Shown: positions 11,191-23,469, numbered from the stretch's first letter. The stretch: DNA of 64,000 nucleotides from Selaginella moellendorffii (GCF_000143415.4 NW_003314301.1:530336-594335), one strand, 5' to 3'. Numbers and translations: made by a program. The notes: generated by a model not told the origin, from the sequence alone.

Positions 11191-12579
11191 TTGCTCTCCG
11201 GTGAATGGAACGAAGTGATCCGCAATCCCAAAACCCATTTCGTTGAGCTTATAACCGAGGGACTTGAGGGCGCAGAGCTCGTGCAATTCTGCAACGTATA
11301 CCGGATCGGAAGAGATACAGTGGACTGGCGTGTCACTGGTACAAATACAAAGCTACTGCTTGTGTACGCACAGGGTGGTGACAAGTTCCAAAAGGAAATT
11401 GCATCTCTCGAGGCTGAGATCACAAGTAGGAGCTGGTACAATAAACGAGAACTTTGGCAAGGGAACTTAACTAAAGCCAAAACAATATTCAGAGCCAGTG
11501 GGAGCGAACAGATATACTGAAACACTTGACGGGAAGCTGGACGGTGGAACGTCTCACTCCACTCTTGGATTCCAGGTGCTTCTACAGGGGCCCAGATGGT
11601 ACGCTTGACTGCATTACCGATGGCTTATGGAGCTTTGCCTATGTGAAGTTGGCAGAACTCATCGAGGAAGCTGAAGTTGACAAGCAGTGCGAGCTTGTTA
11701 GAATCTGGACAGGATCAATTAACGGGGACGACAACGCTAATTCGGATCGGCTGGAATGTGGAAGAAGCTGTGATTCTGGCAGTCAAGCTCTTTGACCTCC
11801 AGATTTCATACCGCATCAACGAGGCGTTCAGCGTGAAGAACCCCGAGGTGCAGAGTTTCGGTGGACCGATGTCGGTGGATGTTCTCAACGCGTGTCGAAA
11901 GCCTTCGCCATGCATGTACCTGCCGAAGCTATTTAGCCACATTGTTTTGGATTTCTACCTTGAGTTCCAGGACATGGTGGTCGCATGGCATGTTTCAGTG
12001 GCAGAGAATGCCGAAGAACGGCACTATCGTACTGTTGAGAATGCGGAAAACCCGTTTGCAGCTGCCGGGACGAAAAAACATATTCTGCTATGGGTGATTC
12101 CATGCGAGTACTCTTCTAAGGAGGTGACTTCGGCAGTGCACCAGGGCCTCACGCACTTCTACGTCAAAATGCCTTTCGCTTCTGTGAGTAGCAAACTGGA
12201 TGTTATTGATTCAACGCTAGCGCGCATCAGGAGAGATAAGCAACGAAAGGTAAGGTTTTAGTGGTGCCTGGATTGCGCAACTAATATGGTTTGGCTGCAG
12301 GACACGGATATATGCTGCAAATGCAAGCAAACTCAAACTCCGGGAGACGTGAACTGGGTGTGCTGCGAAGTTTGCCTACTCTGGTATCACCAGAGATGTG
12401 TCGGCTACGATCCGACGCCAATTGCGAAGAGTCTTGCCGGAGAGACTGAGGTGCTTGAACCGCCTGAGTTCGCATGCCATGAATGTGGGGAGTTCATAGG
12501 GGCCAAGTCCCGTCGTCGGGGAGGTAAAGATCTCTTGAGAGCAAGAGCTGATGCAAGCGAAAACGCAAATTCACTATAA
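11191..12579 (+). pseudogene. PHD-finger protein gene, probably frameshifted
   Basis: The 3' part is clean: an exon ending near 12249 (RRDKQRK) splices at GTAAGG...CAG to 12301, giving DTDICCKCKQTQ. A C4HC3 PHD finger follows (CCKC, CCEVC, LWYHQRC, FACHEC), and the frame ends at TAA 12577-12579. PHD fingers read histone H3 tails. Upstream, coding-looking sequence changes frame at least twice: 11191-11520 in one frame, 11505-11715 in a second (WTVERLTPLLDS...), then back to the first from about 11715 (GWNVEEAVILAVKLFDLQ). No good splice pairs explain both changes, so I read this as a decaying gene or one with sequence errors. The ~300 residues before the PHD finger match no domain I know; they could come from a multicopy or transposon-related family. 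The stretch 10710-11190 between SFR2 and this gene shows nothing convincing. Confidence 0.5.
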
Positions 12580-12721
12580 GTCTCCAAGCAAGCTCGGGAG
12601 TTTGTATGTGGCAAAAATGCAAAGCAGGAAAACACGGATGGATTGGATCAAACCATGTAACGTGGATATGTCAAAAAAAAAGATGTCCCATATCTTGATC
12701 GTCAGTTGGCAGGAAATCGAC

Positions 12722-12870
12722 AGTAGTACATGGTGATTAATATCTGCAAAGCTAGATTTTATAACATTGGCTTGGCGGTGTTTGATTGGAGTTCGACGGT
12801 AGTACATGGTGATTAATACCTGCAAAGCTAAGCTTTATAACATTGGCTTGGCAGTGTTTGATTGGAGAAA
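12722..12870 (+). repeat. Two-copy 76-bp tandem duplication
   Basis: The block starting GTAGTACATGGTGATTAATA at ~12723 is repeated at ~12799 with only a few changes. It lies in the spacer between the PHD gene and sucrose synthase. Up to the sucrose synthase start at 13325, the rest of the 12580-13324 spacer shows no coding sequence; its GC-richer final 300 bp should hold the sucrose synthase promoter and 5' leader. Confidence 0.75.
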
Positions 12871-13324
12871 TCTTAGTGATGTGCTGGAAGTGGACACTTG
12901 TCATCCACGCAGCCATGTCGTACTAACCCATTGGAACTGTTGTTGTACGGAATGCATCGTTGGCTCGTTGTTTGAAGAACCAGAGCTGGGCATTTTTCCA
13001 CGCATTGGAGAGGGAGGGGGAGCGCGCTAGGGTTTGATCTTCCAGCTATTGCTCGCGATCGATCGGGGGTGGCGGCAGCAGCAGCCAGACGCCTTGCATT
13101 GTTGCGGTTTCGCTGTATAGGTTAGTGATTCGCAGCTTCGCCGATGCTTCTCTAATGGTTGTTTGTTTCAGCGATTGTTTTGCTCACGGCTTCTCATTGC
13201 ATTCGTGTGTGAGCTGGAGCGAGTGAGCGCTGCCCTCTTTTCTTCTTCTTCAAAGTATACCGCTTTCATTCTTTCTAGTGTAGTTTGTGTTTCCTTTCTT
13301 AGACTGGATTGCCTCTGATTAGAT

Positions 13325-16300
13325 ATGAGTCTGGGGAGTGCTAAGCGATCGATTACTCGGGTGACCAGTATGCGCGATCGAGTCCAGGATTCATTGCAAG
13401 AGCATCGGAATCCGCTGCTATCAGTGCTATCGAAGTAAGAGAACTCTTTCTTTTCTTTCTCTAGGCCAGATGACGAACAAAACTTTCTTCGTATTTCCTC
13501 GTGTTTTTTCCAGGTTTGTAGCGAATGGAAGTGGGCTTTTGCAACCTCACGAACTGAAAGATGGGCTTGCAAATGCTGTCAAGGACTCGCAGCTCCTTCT
13601 CCAGCTGCAAGATGGTATCTTTGGCCGCGTTTTGCATTACACTCAGGTCCAACCAATCTCTTCTCCCTTGAGCTTTGCTAAGATAAGTTCTTCGCGTGCA
13701 GGAAGCCATGGTTTTGCCTCCTTGGGTCACTCTGGCTGTGCGACCCAGGCCTGGTGTTTGGGAGTATGTTCGAATAAACGTCGACGAGCTGACTGTGGAG
13801 CAGCTCTCAGTTTCTGAATACCTTGCGTTTAAAGAGTGTCTGACAAATGGAGTGTAAGTATTTTTTTTCTTCTCTCGTTCTTTTTTTACTTGTATTTTTC
13901 TCAACTTCCACCAGGTGCAATGACAAGTTTGTCCTTGAACTAGACTTTGAACCTTTCAACGCTCATTTCCCAAAGCTAACACGTCCCAAGTCGATTGGCA
14001 ATGGTGTACAGTTTCTTAATCGGCATCTCTCGTCTCGTTTGTTTCGTGACCAGGAGAGCATGCAACCTCTGTTTAACTTCTTACAAGTGCACAAGTATCG
14101 TGGGGAGGTAAGTTTTTTTTGTTTTATATTTGTTTGTTTTTTTCCGCTGACACAGAATTCTTGTTTTAATCAGACTCTCATGCTAAACGATAGGATCGAA
14201 ACTCTGGACAGGCTTCGACCAGCACTTGTCAAGGCTGAAGAGCAGCTGACACGGCTCCCTGATGACGCACCATATGCTGAATTTGCTTTGAGGTATTAGA
14301 ACTTACACTAACTTTGAGGAGGCTTTTGGTCACTTAAACTCTCTTCTCTCAGGCTGCAGGAACTGGGACTAGAGAAAGGATGGGGAGGCAATGCCGGAGA
14401 GGTTCTTGAGATGATTCATCTCCTGCTAGAGACGCTTCAGGCCCCTGATCCTAACACGCTCGAAAAGTTTCTCGGGAAAGTGCCTATGGTTTTCAGCGTG
14501 GTGATTCTGTCACCGCATGGCTACTTTGGCCAAGCAAATGTCTTGGGAATGCCGGATACAGGTGGACAGGCAAGTTTACGTGAAATGCAAGCTGTTTGGT
14601 CATCTCTTTAGCATTTACCGTCTTTCTGCAGATTGTTTATATTCTGGATCAAGTTCGTGCTTTGGAGCAAGAAATGCTTAGTAGAATTAAGCACCAGGGT
14701 CTTGAGATCAAGCCTCAAATCATAGTGGTACGTGATCTACACTCTATTCTCATGATCTCTGACCTTGTTTGGTCAGGTGACTCGTTTGATTCCTGAAGCA
14801 AAAGGAACCACTTGCAATCAGAAGGTGGAGAAAATCAGTGGCACTGAATACTCTCGTATTTTGAGGATTCCTTTCAGGACGAAAGAAGGAATACTCAAAC
14901 AATGGGTATCACGTTTTGATGTCTGGCCTTATTTAGAAACATTTGCTGAGGTAACTCCACCGAAGTTTGTCTGTATGCTCACTGGCGTACTGTTTGTCCA
15001 GGATGTTGCACATGAGATATGCGCCGAACTTTCGGGTCCTCCGGATTTGATTATAGGCAACTACAGCGATGGAAATCTCGTGGCTTCGTTGCTTGCGTAC
15101 AAGCTTGGCATCACTCAGGTGACTTTACCTCTCGTCATCTAGTTTTCCTTCGTTCCTACATTTTAAATCTTCTGCTCTTTTCTCAGTGTAACATTGCGCA
15201 CGCATTAGAGAAAACAAAGTATCCCGACTCGGACATCTACTGGCGGAAGTTTGATGACAAATATCATTTCTCCTGTCAGTTCACAGCCGATCTCATTGCT
15301 ATGAACCATGCTGATTTCATCATTACGAGCACTTATCAGGAAATTGCTGGAAGGTGCAGCTTTTTTTTTCCTCCCTCTCTCCTGCGTTCTAAAAGCTTAT
15401 GCATGCAGTGATGACAGCGTGGGGCAGTACGAGAGTCATGCCGCGTTTACGCTACCAGGCCTGTATCGTGTGGTCGACGGAATTGATGTGTTCGACCCGA
15501 AATTTAACATTGTTTCGCCTGGAGCTGACATGACCATCTACTTTCCATTCACTGAAAAAGAACGGCGACTGACGTCGTTGCATGGGCAACTTGAGCAACT
15601 TGTTTATGGTACCGAACAGAACGACGTCCATGTGTAAGTGCTTGTTTTCGTTTTTTAGTCTTCGATCAACTTAACGATTGATCTGCAGGGGAACTATAAG
15701 CGATCGATCAAAGCCTCTCATTTTCTCCATGGCGCGCCTGGACCGAGTGAAAAACATCTCCGGCCTGGTGGAATGGTTTGCGAAGAACCCGCGACTGAGG
15801 AAACTCGTGAGCCTGGTGGTTGTTGCCGGAGACATCGATCCGGCGAAGTCGCGAGACCGGGAGGAAATCGACGAGATTCACAAGATGCACGGGCTCATGG
15901 AGGAGTACAACTTAAAGGGCGACTTCAGATGGATTTGCGCGCAGAAGAACCGAGTCCGCAACGGAGAGCTGTACCGTTTTATAGCGGATAGTCGCGGTGC
16001 TTTCGTCCAGGTATGAGAACAGTGCGTTGCTTCGCTTTCTTTCCTGATCGACTCATATCACCTTTGACTTGCGCAGCCTGCGATTTACGAAGCTTTTGGA
16101 CTGACAGTAGTGGAGGCAATGACTTGCGGTCTACCATGTTTCGCAACCTGCAAAGGAGGCCCCGCGGAAATCATTGTGAATGGCGTGTCCGGCTTTCACA
16201 TTGACCCGCACCATGGTGAAGCAGCCAGCAACATCATGGCCGATTTCTTCGAAAAATGTCTCGCAGACAAGGACTACTGGAACAACATCTCGGCGGCTGG

Positions 16301-16722
16301 CCTGGAGCGCATTTATGAACGGTACGCTGCGATTTACACATTCTCGCTTCATGTTTCTCGCTGTTCTCTCTCTGCAAGAAGCTAAGCTATGCTTCGTTTG
16401 GCTTTGCTTTTCGCAGGTATACCTGGAAGATCTACGCGGAGAGGCTCATGACACTGGCGGGAGTGTACGGCTTCTGGAAGTATGTGTCGAAACTGGAGAG
16501 ACGAGAGACTCGACGCTACCTGGAGATGTTCTACATCCTGAAGTTCCGTGAACTGGTACGCGTTTTTGACACTTCCCGTGTGATTGATTGATGTGAGAAA
16601 AGAGGCAAAAACTTACGTACGATGGCAACTTGCAGGCCAAGAGAGTACCACTTTCCAGCGACAAGGAAGATGTTGACGAGAAGATTTCGAAGAAAACTCA
16701 TGTCAAAGAAGGTCAGGCTTAA
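13325..16722 (+). CDS. SUS: Sucrose synthase
   Basis: Fifteen exons sum to 2496 nt (831 residues), the usual length. Starts/ends: 13325-13434, 13514-13646, 13702-13853, 13915-14107, 14174-14292, 14353-14569, 14632-14727, 14777-14950, 15002-15118, 15187-15353, 15409-15633, 15689-16010, 16077-16321, 16417-16555, 16636-16722. The enzyme reversibly converts sucrose plus UDP to UDP-glucose and fructose in the cytosol. The N-terminus [11 protein letters not shown] matches the regulatory region, and Ser15 falls exactly at the position phosphorylated in maize SUS. The GT-B glycosyltransferase domain begins near [10 protein letters not shown] and contains GMPDTGGQ. The nucleotide-binding E-x7-E motif is [12 protein letters not shown]. 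Intron 6 (14570-14631) starts with GC. Nothing is missing or broken. The start is the ATG that gives the conserved N-terminus. Confidence 0.95.
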
Positions 16723-17762
16723 AAAGAAGAGAATGCTTTTCTTCATCGAGTGGAGTAGCCAGCAAATCTTCGCAAGCTTGCAAGCAAGGAAGTAAAAAAA
16801 GCGAGAAGTAGAAGCGTACTACCACTGCTCGACTCTGGAAAGAGAGCCCAAGCAAATCAAAGGAGAGAGCCTCTTGTTGGACGACTCTCTTAAAGCTTTG
16901 TGATCGATTCGATCTGCTTCTCTTTCATACTTCACTTAAAATCGCTCCACTCGCGAAAAAAGAGTGTGATGAATAATATAAAATCTTCTTCGTCTTTCCT
17001 CCCCCACCTGTCTGTCCATGATGGAGAAAGCTCTGGCCCTTTTTAAACGAGACGAATATTCGTCTTGCAGGACACGTGTCGTTTTTGAGTGCCCTAAATC
17101 CTCGCCACTACAGACGAGCCAAGTGTCATTTCTAACAACCATTGGATAAGCTTGTATATTCCGACAAATGACAGCACATCGAGACCGTCGCCTCCAAATT
17201 GAATCCAACGGTGGCAGTGTAACTGATGTCATCTTCCAGGAGTTTCGCTAATTACGACGGTAAAAGACGAGCACGCGGGCGAGGGGTCGCAGTGAAAAAT
17301 GGTTTATTACCGCCTGGTGGATTCGCCCCTCCCCTGTACAGTATACGGAAGCAGGTGGGTGTAAATGTAAAGTGGTAAGAAAGAAAATCTTTGTTACCCG
17401 GCGTTACTCGAGAGACTTACGGGACTTCTTCCCTTCCCCTTTTCTTACCTTTGGTCTTTTGATCTTCGATAGAGCTATAGGCGGAGCTCTTGGCTATGGC
17501 GGTCGAGCTCCCGACGCGAGATCTTCCGCGATAATCCGCGATATTTCGTGCAATCTCTTGCTTCTCCTCCTCAATCTCGATCCAATGCTCTGTTCTTTGA
17601 TCGATCGGGGGCCGAGTCCGTGAAATTTCGGGTCGATCGGGCGATAGCAGCTGGGATCGCGTCAGGGTCGAGGTGCATGTGAGGATTTTCTAGCGCTGCC
17701 AAAGGATATAGAGTTAGGAAAGAGGAGATCGTCGCTTAGGGTTTTGGCGGCCTGATTGGAGA
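16723..17762. other. Spacer between sucrose synthase and the TFIIS-N gene
   Basis: About 1 kb. The first ~250 bp should hold the sucrose synthase 3' UTR. The last ~400 bp is GC-richer, with repeated GATCGATCGGG-like strings, and probably carries the promoter and 5' leader of the next gene. No coding sequence is convincing. Confidence 0.4.
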
Positions 17763-19338
17763 ATGATGTCCCGGGAGATGGAACGATGGCGCCTCTTCTT
17801 TGAGAACTCCGGGGAAGATCTCTGGAGTGTCATCGACTGGGCGCTCACCATTGCGGCCGTGAATTACCCCAAGGAGTTGCGAATGAGGAGGGATGGCTTT
17901 GCCGAAAAGCTGTTTGCGCCGTCAAACTACCCACTGGTGGCGACCAATTGTGGCGGTGGAGCTCCATTGCTACTGGCTGGAGGATCGGACAGGAAGGACA
18001 GCCTCGATCGTGATCACGATGACGATCAGGGCGAGGAAGAGGAGAATGCCGATGCCCGGAACCTCGCTCCAGCAGATGACGACGAAGAAGAGGCCGTGAG
18101 GCGTGAAGTTCTAAGCATTGGGCAGACGCTCGAGAGGGATCAAAACGAGGTATGCTTTTTCCTTGGAATTTATGTCCACTTGTTCCACTTGTATGATGTG
18201 ATTCTTCCATTCCAGCCAGCGGAGAAGCTTTTGAAGCCAATTGAGAGATTAGAACAGCTCCAGATCTCTGTCCAAGCCTTAAAGGTGGGTGCGAATTCAT
18301 CGGTCTTTCTAGAAATCCTTAAATCGGGTTTTTTTCTTTTTTTGTGGTTCATAGGTGACTGGAATTGGGATGATTGTCAATAAATTGCGTAAGCACCACA
18401 AGTCGAGCCGCGTCAAGGCCGGTTGCAAGAAACTTGTAAAGTAAGCCCGTGACCTCCACAGGGAGAAGAGCTTCATTGTTTCTTAGCTTCCTTCCTTTTT
18501 TTACACTTTTGTGGTAGGCTGTGGAAGGACGTCGTTGATGAATGGGCCAAGACTGCGGACGCGGCCGATGCAGACGAACTTGCTCTTCCCAACGAGGCAG
18601 TCAATGAAGTGGAAGTGATTGAAGAACGGCTACCACACAGAGTGGACCTGTTAAGCAGTTCCGTGTCGAGCGTTACTCAGCCACCCCCTTTACAAATGCT
18701 TGACAACGGAGGAGAGGATAGTATGTGTAAGTCTCCCAATCTCTCACGTTTTTTTCTTTCTTTCTCAAGCTAACTTTGAAGCTGCGAGTGGCTGCAGTTG
18801 GATGTTCGCCCTCTGATGACCGGGAGGACCACCACAAGTCTCATCGGATTAGTTATCCACCGTCGGAGCATAGTAAGATGCTAAATGGACCGTCATTCCA
18901 ACCCAGTGGCAAATGGATGGATGATGATAGAACAAGGACGGGAAGAGCCCCGGTTGCAGCCCCCAGTTCTGCAAGTGCAAGGAAACCACCGACAACAAAG
19001 CCGAGTGTAAGTCTCAAGAGGTTTCTTCAATTATTTCGCAGTCGGGAAAAGCTCACTCTTCAATTTCTGCAGAGACCATCTTTTCAAGAGAGCGGCTCCC
19101 TGACAGAGAAGCAAAAGCTAGAAACTACAAAGAGATTAATTCATGACCAGTATCAACAAGCTGCAAATGGTAGGATTTATTTCGGACGAGAGGTAGTGGA
19201 AAGCTGACAGCGATTATGTCTGCAGTAAAGAGGCAAAGAACTGTGCAAGTGATGGACATGCAAGATGTTCCTCAAGATCGGCCTGGTAACCATCTCAAAG
19301 CAGGTTCTGGAAACACCAGAAGGCCAGTCCAGCGCTAA
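17763..19338 (+). CDS. TFIIS N-terminal (LW) domain protein, probable Mediator subunit 26 (MED26-like)
   Basis: Seven exons: 17763-18149, 18216-18284, 18355-18440, 18518-18726, 18798-19006, 19073-19169, 19226-19338 (1170 nt, 389 residues). After an N-terminal helical region (WRLFFENSGEDLWSVIDWAL) and an acidic Asp/Glu-rich linker, residues ~130-205 form the TFIIS N-domain: KLLKPIERLEQLQISVQALK, then VTGIGMIVNKLRKH, then KKLVKLWKDVVDEW. This LW fold is shared by TFIIS, elongin A and MED26 and contacts the elongation machinery. The rest is Ser/Pro-rich, ending RRPVQR. The lack of a zinc ribbon excludes TFIIS itself, and the layout fits plant MED26 proteins. ATG 17763 is followed directly by a second ATG; either could be used. 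The Mediator kinase gene (CDKE) lies 1.5 kb further on, but on the other strand and probably by chance. Confidence 0.75.
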
Positions 19339-19947
19339 GTAGCCCAGCAGAAGAGTGTGAAGGTTGAGTTCACTATAGGAAACGGCGGAGAAGAGCCTTG
19401 TACAGACGAAAAGAAAAGCAAAAAAGAGGGAAGGATCGTCTCACTCGTTCGTCACTATACTGCACGACAAGGCCAAGCAAAGTGAAGGAGAGATTTATCC
19501 GGCGGTGCTAGGAGTGATATAACAGGTCGAGGACAGACACGCCACAGGGGGAGGAAACGAGGGTCTATAAAATTTATGGAGGAAATATTATCTCACTTGG
19601 GAAAGAAGAGAACAGACAGGACACAGGGGCAATACATAATTTTGTAGGCTAGCTTACATACAGGGATCCAGGGAAAAGGTTTCTTTAAAGGTACAGGCAG
19701 GAAAGAGAGAGCTTTAGTTAAGCTATGGTGAAAAGAAGAAAGAGCGAACAAATAATTTACAGTGACTCTTTTGGCTGGTTCTGAACAAGTAAGTTGATCC
19801 AGCACCAAATTTTGAAAGACAAGAAGAGTAAGTTGAGGCAGCGAAACACAATCACCGTAAGTAGTCATGCTTGGTGCTTTCCTAATCTCGTCCAGGAAAA
19901 AAGCTGTCAAGTTTTCAAAGCCAGGTGGTGGCCTGCGAAGAATCCGC

Positions 19948-20433
19948 TCACGCCGCGGCCGACTGCTTGATAAACTCGATGCATTCCGCGACAGCATCTT
20001 GCGAGTAAGACGAGGAGGAGGAGGAGTCGAGGCGAGCAAACGACAAGGCGGCTCCATCTCTCTCGTGCTCCTGCCGGAGGTTTGTACCGCTGTTGCTGTT
20101 TCTTGCCGCGCTCTTCTTTCTGATCGTGCTGCTTCTTTTGGAGACAGATGTGGCCGAGTTTGGCGCCGCCACCATGAGCTTGACTTTGCTCCACGCCCCC
20201 TTGAGCTTGTCGACAATGCCGGTGTGGATGACGCTTGCCTTGAACTTGGGGAGCGTCACCTTGCACTTGTCCTTCTTGATCCAGCTCGCCTTGGTGAAGC
20301 TGGACTTTCTTTCCTCGCGCTGGCTGAGGCTAAGGTGGTGGCCTGTTCTTCGCCGCGGCGCGAGGCAGATCTGCAGGAAATCCGGGCTGCGGAGATCGAT
20401 GATCCGGGATGATGGTCTGGTGCTGCTAGACAT
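19948..20433 (-). CDS. Small basic Ser-rich protein, unknown function
   Basis: A single-exon ORF of 161 residues from the first ATG (20431-20433). It is basic in the first two thirds (KKDKCKVTLPKFKAS, then KLKGAWSKVKLM) and Ser-rich after that. It ends with a short conserved-looking helix, SYSQDAVAECIEFIKQSAAA. Similar C-terminal helices with an IEFIKxS core occur in small plant proteins of unknown role, but I cannot name a family. The next genes on both sides are well separated. Codon composition resembles neighbouring genes, and the opposite-strand frames also stay open, which weakens the ORF as evidence. The GC-rich 3' region (19340-19947) shows no gene. Confidence 0.5.
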   Translation of the reverse strand: MSSSTRPSSRIIDLRSPDFLQICLAPRRRTGHHLSLSQREERKSSFTKASWIKKDKCKVTLPKFKASVIHTGIVDKLKGAWSKVKLMVAAPNSATSVSKRSSTIRKKSAARNSNSGTNLRQEHERDGAALSFARLDSSSSSSYSQDAVAECIEFIKQSAAA

Positions 20434-20886
20434 TCTAGTCAAGATCGAGATCAAGATCAAGAGTTTTCTTTCTTTTTTTTTTTATGGTTCTTTAATCTCT
20501 TCTCCTGGTTTGCTTTCTTTTTTGGTGATAGGAGACCCCACAAGAAGAAGAAGGAAAGAAGAAAAACGAAGCAAGCAAGCGTGCTGTACTTGCTTCCACT
20601 GGAAAAGACGTGCTTTTGCTTGCTTGCCTGCCTGCTTGCTCGTGCTCGCCAAGAACCAGCACACGCGCCCTTCTTCTTCTTCAAACCGAATGACGGGCTG
20701 CCACGGCCGTCACCCTGAAGGGCAGGAAAGATCCCCCGAATCTTTAAACCTGGATATTCTTTGGATATTTCATCTGTGACGGTTACAATAGAAGAAAAAA
20801 TGGATTTTGTTCTTAAAAGTCTGTCCAGCGGGTGAAAATTCTTTCTGGGAGGACAAAAACGAATGCGCTGCTGCTTGCTTGCTTGG

Positions 20887-21080
20887 CTACATTCGTCGCG
20901 ACTTCATGGGAGGTTGATAATTCGGGTTTTGCATCGCGTCTCTCCTCCTTCCCTGGAGAAATAAAACCAGCAAGAAAGTTTATAACATACTGTTCTATCG
21001 AGGTCATGCTATATCCTGTATTAAGAACGTAAGAAAGAACGAAGTTTTTGTACCTGGTGTTGCTGGTGTTGATGGTGTTG

Positions 21081-21116
<36 letters not shown>

Positions 21117-23315
21117 GTGATGAGCAACCTGCTGGAGCTGCTGGCCTCTCTGGACGAACATATTCGCGGCGAGGCCGGCCATGGCTGGCTGAGCGCCCAC
21201 GTTGAAAGCTCCCATGCTCGCAGTTTGTAGCCTCTGCATTCCGACCAAGGGCATCTGCTGGTGGTGCATGGGACGAACCGCATTTGCAGTCGCACTAGCT
21301 GCAGCAGCTGATGCTGCTGACGCGGGGAGCGAGTTGGAGGTCGACATCTGAGAGCCACGAAATGTGGAAACCATCAGAAAGCTGCTGCCACCACCACACT
21401 GCAGAGGGGAAAAAAAGGCTTGTTTTCTTTTCCTGTTTCGTACCATCTGGGTGTTTTGAATGGAGCCACTGCCTTCGAAATCCGTGGAGCTATCCACGGG
21501 ACGCGCAGGGTACTGCACAACTTTCTCGCCGGGTTGGCCATAGACAAGTGCACTACCTTCCAAAATTGCGCATGGTTAGATGACCCCTCACGAAAGATAA
21601 AGCAAACAAATGGTTCTGATGAGAAAACGACGCACTTACTTTCGACCAGGGAGGGGATCGCTTCGGAAATATCTGTACAGAAAAAAAAAAAGGAAAACAC
21701 AAGCAGAGGTCAGGGTGCGTACATCCACGACGAACTACAGATCGTACTCGTGATCCAGCGCTTGTGCTGCAGTTATACGCTTTACTGGGTCATACCTGCA
21801 CGTCTCGAGAAGGTTAGACAGCAAGTAAGCTTGTATACAGAGAGTTTACTCGAGCATTCGTGATAGCAAGTCGAATGCTAGGCCCTTCGGTTGGAGATTG
21901 ACGACGGTGTGCAAACCAGGATTATCGCTGTAGGGACAGACCAGAAAAGGTGGCATAACGCGCAGGTGAAAGTAACGACACTTACTACTTTCGACTCTGG
22001 ATTAGCTGACGGTTAGCTAACCAATGCGGCAAATTGGAAAGCATCGGCCATCTTTCTGTTGTCGGATGACCTGCATAACGGACTCTCTCCATTAGAAACT
22101 TAAGCTCAAACAACACCAACCATCACCTAAGACTTTGAAAATTTTGTCAAGTTGGTCCAGCTGAAGTAAAGGAAAACACACAGTTGGTGAATCAAACAGG
22201 TGGCGGGTAGTACCTGAAACGGATTTGGGCCTGTTTTATCCTCTGCACCCTGGAAGAGAGGCTTCAAGGTCAAAAGCTCCGCAAAAATACATCCTACTGC
22301 CCACATATCTAGTGAGATATATGATTAAGGAACGCATACGGCGTGATATAACAAAACGATCTTAGAAAGGATACCGACAGCACAGGTGTAGTGTTTAGCT
22401 CCGAGAAGAAGCTCGGGTGCCCTGTACCATATCGTAACAACGACCTACAAAGTCAAAAAAAACTTCATGAAACAAAATGCAAAGAGGAGAAGTTAGTACT
22501 CACCCCATTGTCAGATAAAGGCTTCAATGGCGCCTGATAAATTCTTGCGAGTCCAAAATCACCAATTTTGACAAGTCCTTGCTCGTCACCGTCCCCCGAC
22601 ACTCCCATAACCTGACGATCCCAATGAATACTCAAGTCAAGCGAGCGGAACGAAATTATAGACTCACTAATATGTTTGATGGTTTGAGATCTCGATGAAT
22701 AATCCAGTTACTGCAAGCGCGTAAGTGAGCTTCGGATTTAGCTAGTAGAAAACTTCACGAACCTATGAAGGTAATTGATTCCATTCAAAATTTGCCACAG
22801 CAAAGACTTGACGGTGTAGGGATTGATCTGGAAAAGTAGCTTCTCACGGTGGTGCCGAATAATTTCCTGTCAAGAAGAAAGAAAAGAAAAACAGATGAAG
22901 AGAGGAAGAGTCAAGGAGTGCTCGAAAACTTACATAAAGATCGTGCTCGGCATACTCAAATGCCAAATACAAAGACATATCCGCGTGATTGATGTGCACA
23001 TCGACGAGTTTGACGACATTCTCGTGCATACATTCCCTTAGCAGCTGCGCAAAAAAAAAAAATCCAAACTTTAAGCGAGAATGCCGCCATTTCCCACAAT
23101 CCACTGACCATAATCTCCCTAATCGCGGTCGGGGAGACGCCATCGCCCTCCTTGGACTGCTTAAACTTCTTAATCGCGATCTTCACGCCTCGATTCGATA
23201 CGAGCTTACTCTTGGCCAGGTAGACAAGGCCGTAAGTGCCCTCCCCGATCTTCCCCAGGAGCTCATACTGCTGGAGCCACGCCGGCCGCGCGCGCTTGGC
23301 GATCCCATCCGCCAT
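20887..23315 (-). CDS. CDKE: Cyclin-dependent kinase E (CDK8-type Mediator kinase)
   Basis: A multi-exon minus-strand gene, ATG at 23313-23315. The kinase domain begins [19 protein letters not shown], carries the catalytic lysine in IAIKKFK, and has the cyclin-binding helix SPTAIRE that defines plant CDKE. The catalytic loop is [12 protein letters not shown] and the activation segment starts [13 protein letters not shown] pairs with cyclin C in the Mediator kinase module and regulates RNA polymerase II transcription. The C-terminal tail contains Ala/Met/Gln-rich sequence and a polyglutamine run. The last intron (20953-21053) leads to a short final exon (20887-20952) that encodes [20 protein letters not shown] and a final Met before TAG; reading through the donor instead would add a short unrelated tail. 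All kinase motifs are present, so the enzyme should be active. Confidence 0.92.
21078..21118 (-). repeat. CAG/CTG trinucleotide repeat encoding polyglutamine
   Basis: An uninterrupted run of GCT/CTG units (CAG on the coding strand) encodes about a dozen glutamines in the CDKE tail, flanked by His/Gln-rich sequence. It is likely to vary in length between individuals. Confidence 0.85.
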
Positions 23316-23469
23316 TCCCTCCCCCCTCCAAAAACCCTACCATTCAAGAGCCCTAGAAAACAGGGCCTACTATTAGGGCTTTTTTGAAACTTTAATTACT
23401 TTTTAATTTAATTTTTATTACAGATTTTTATTTGTAATTTTTAGCTTTAAATATTTAATTTTAATCTAA

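Noticed and set aside
19867-20779. Plus-strand ORFs of 181 and 228 codons
   Set aside because: They overlap the minus-strand small basic protein and the GC-rich region after it; they carry no domain and run through poly-T and CT-rich tracts.
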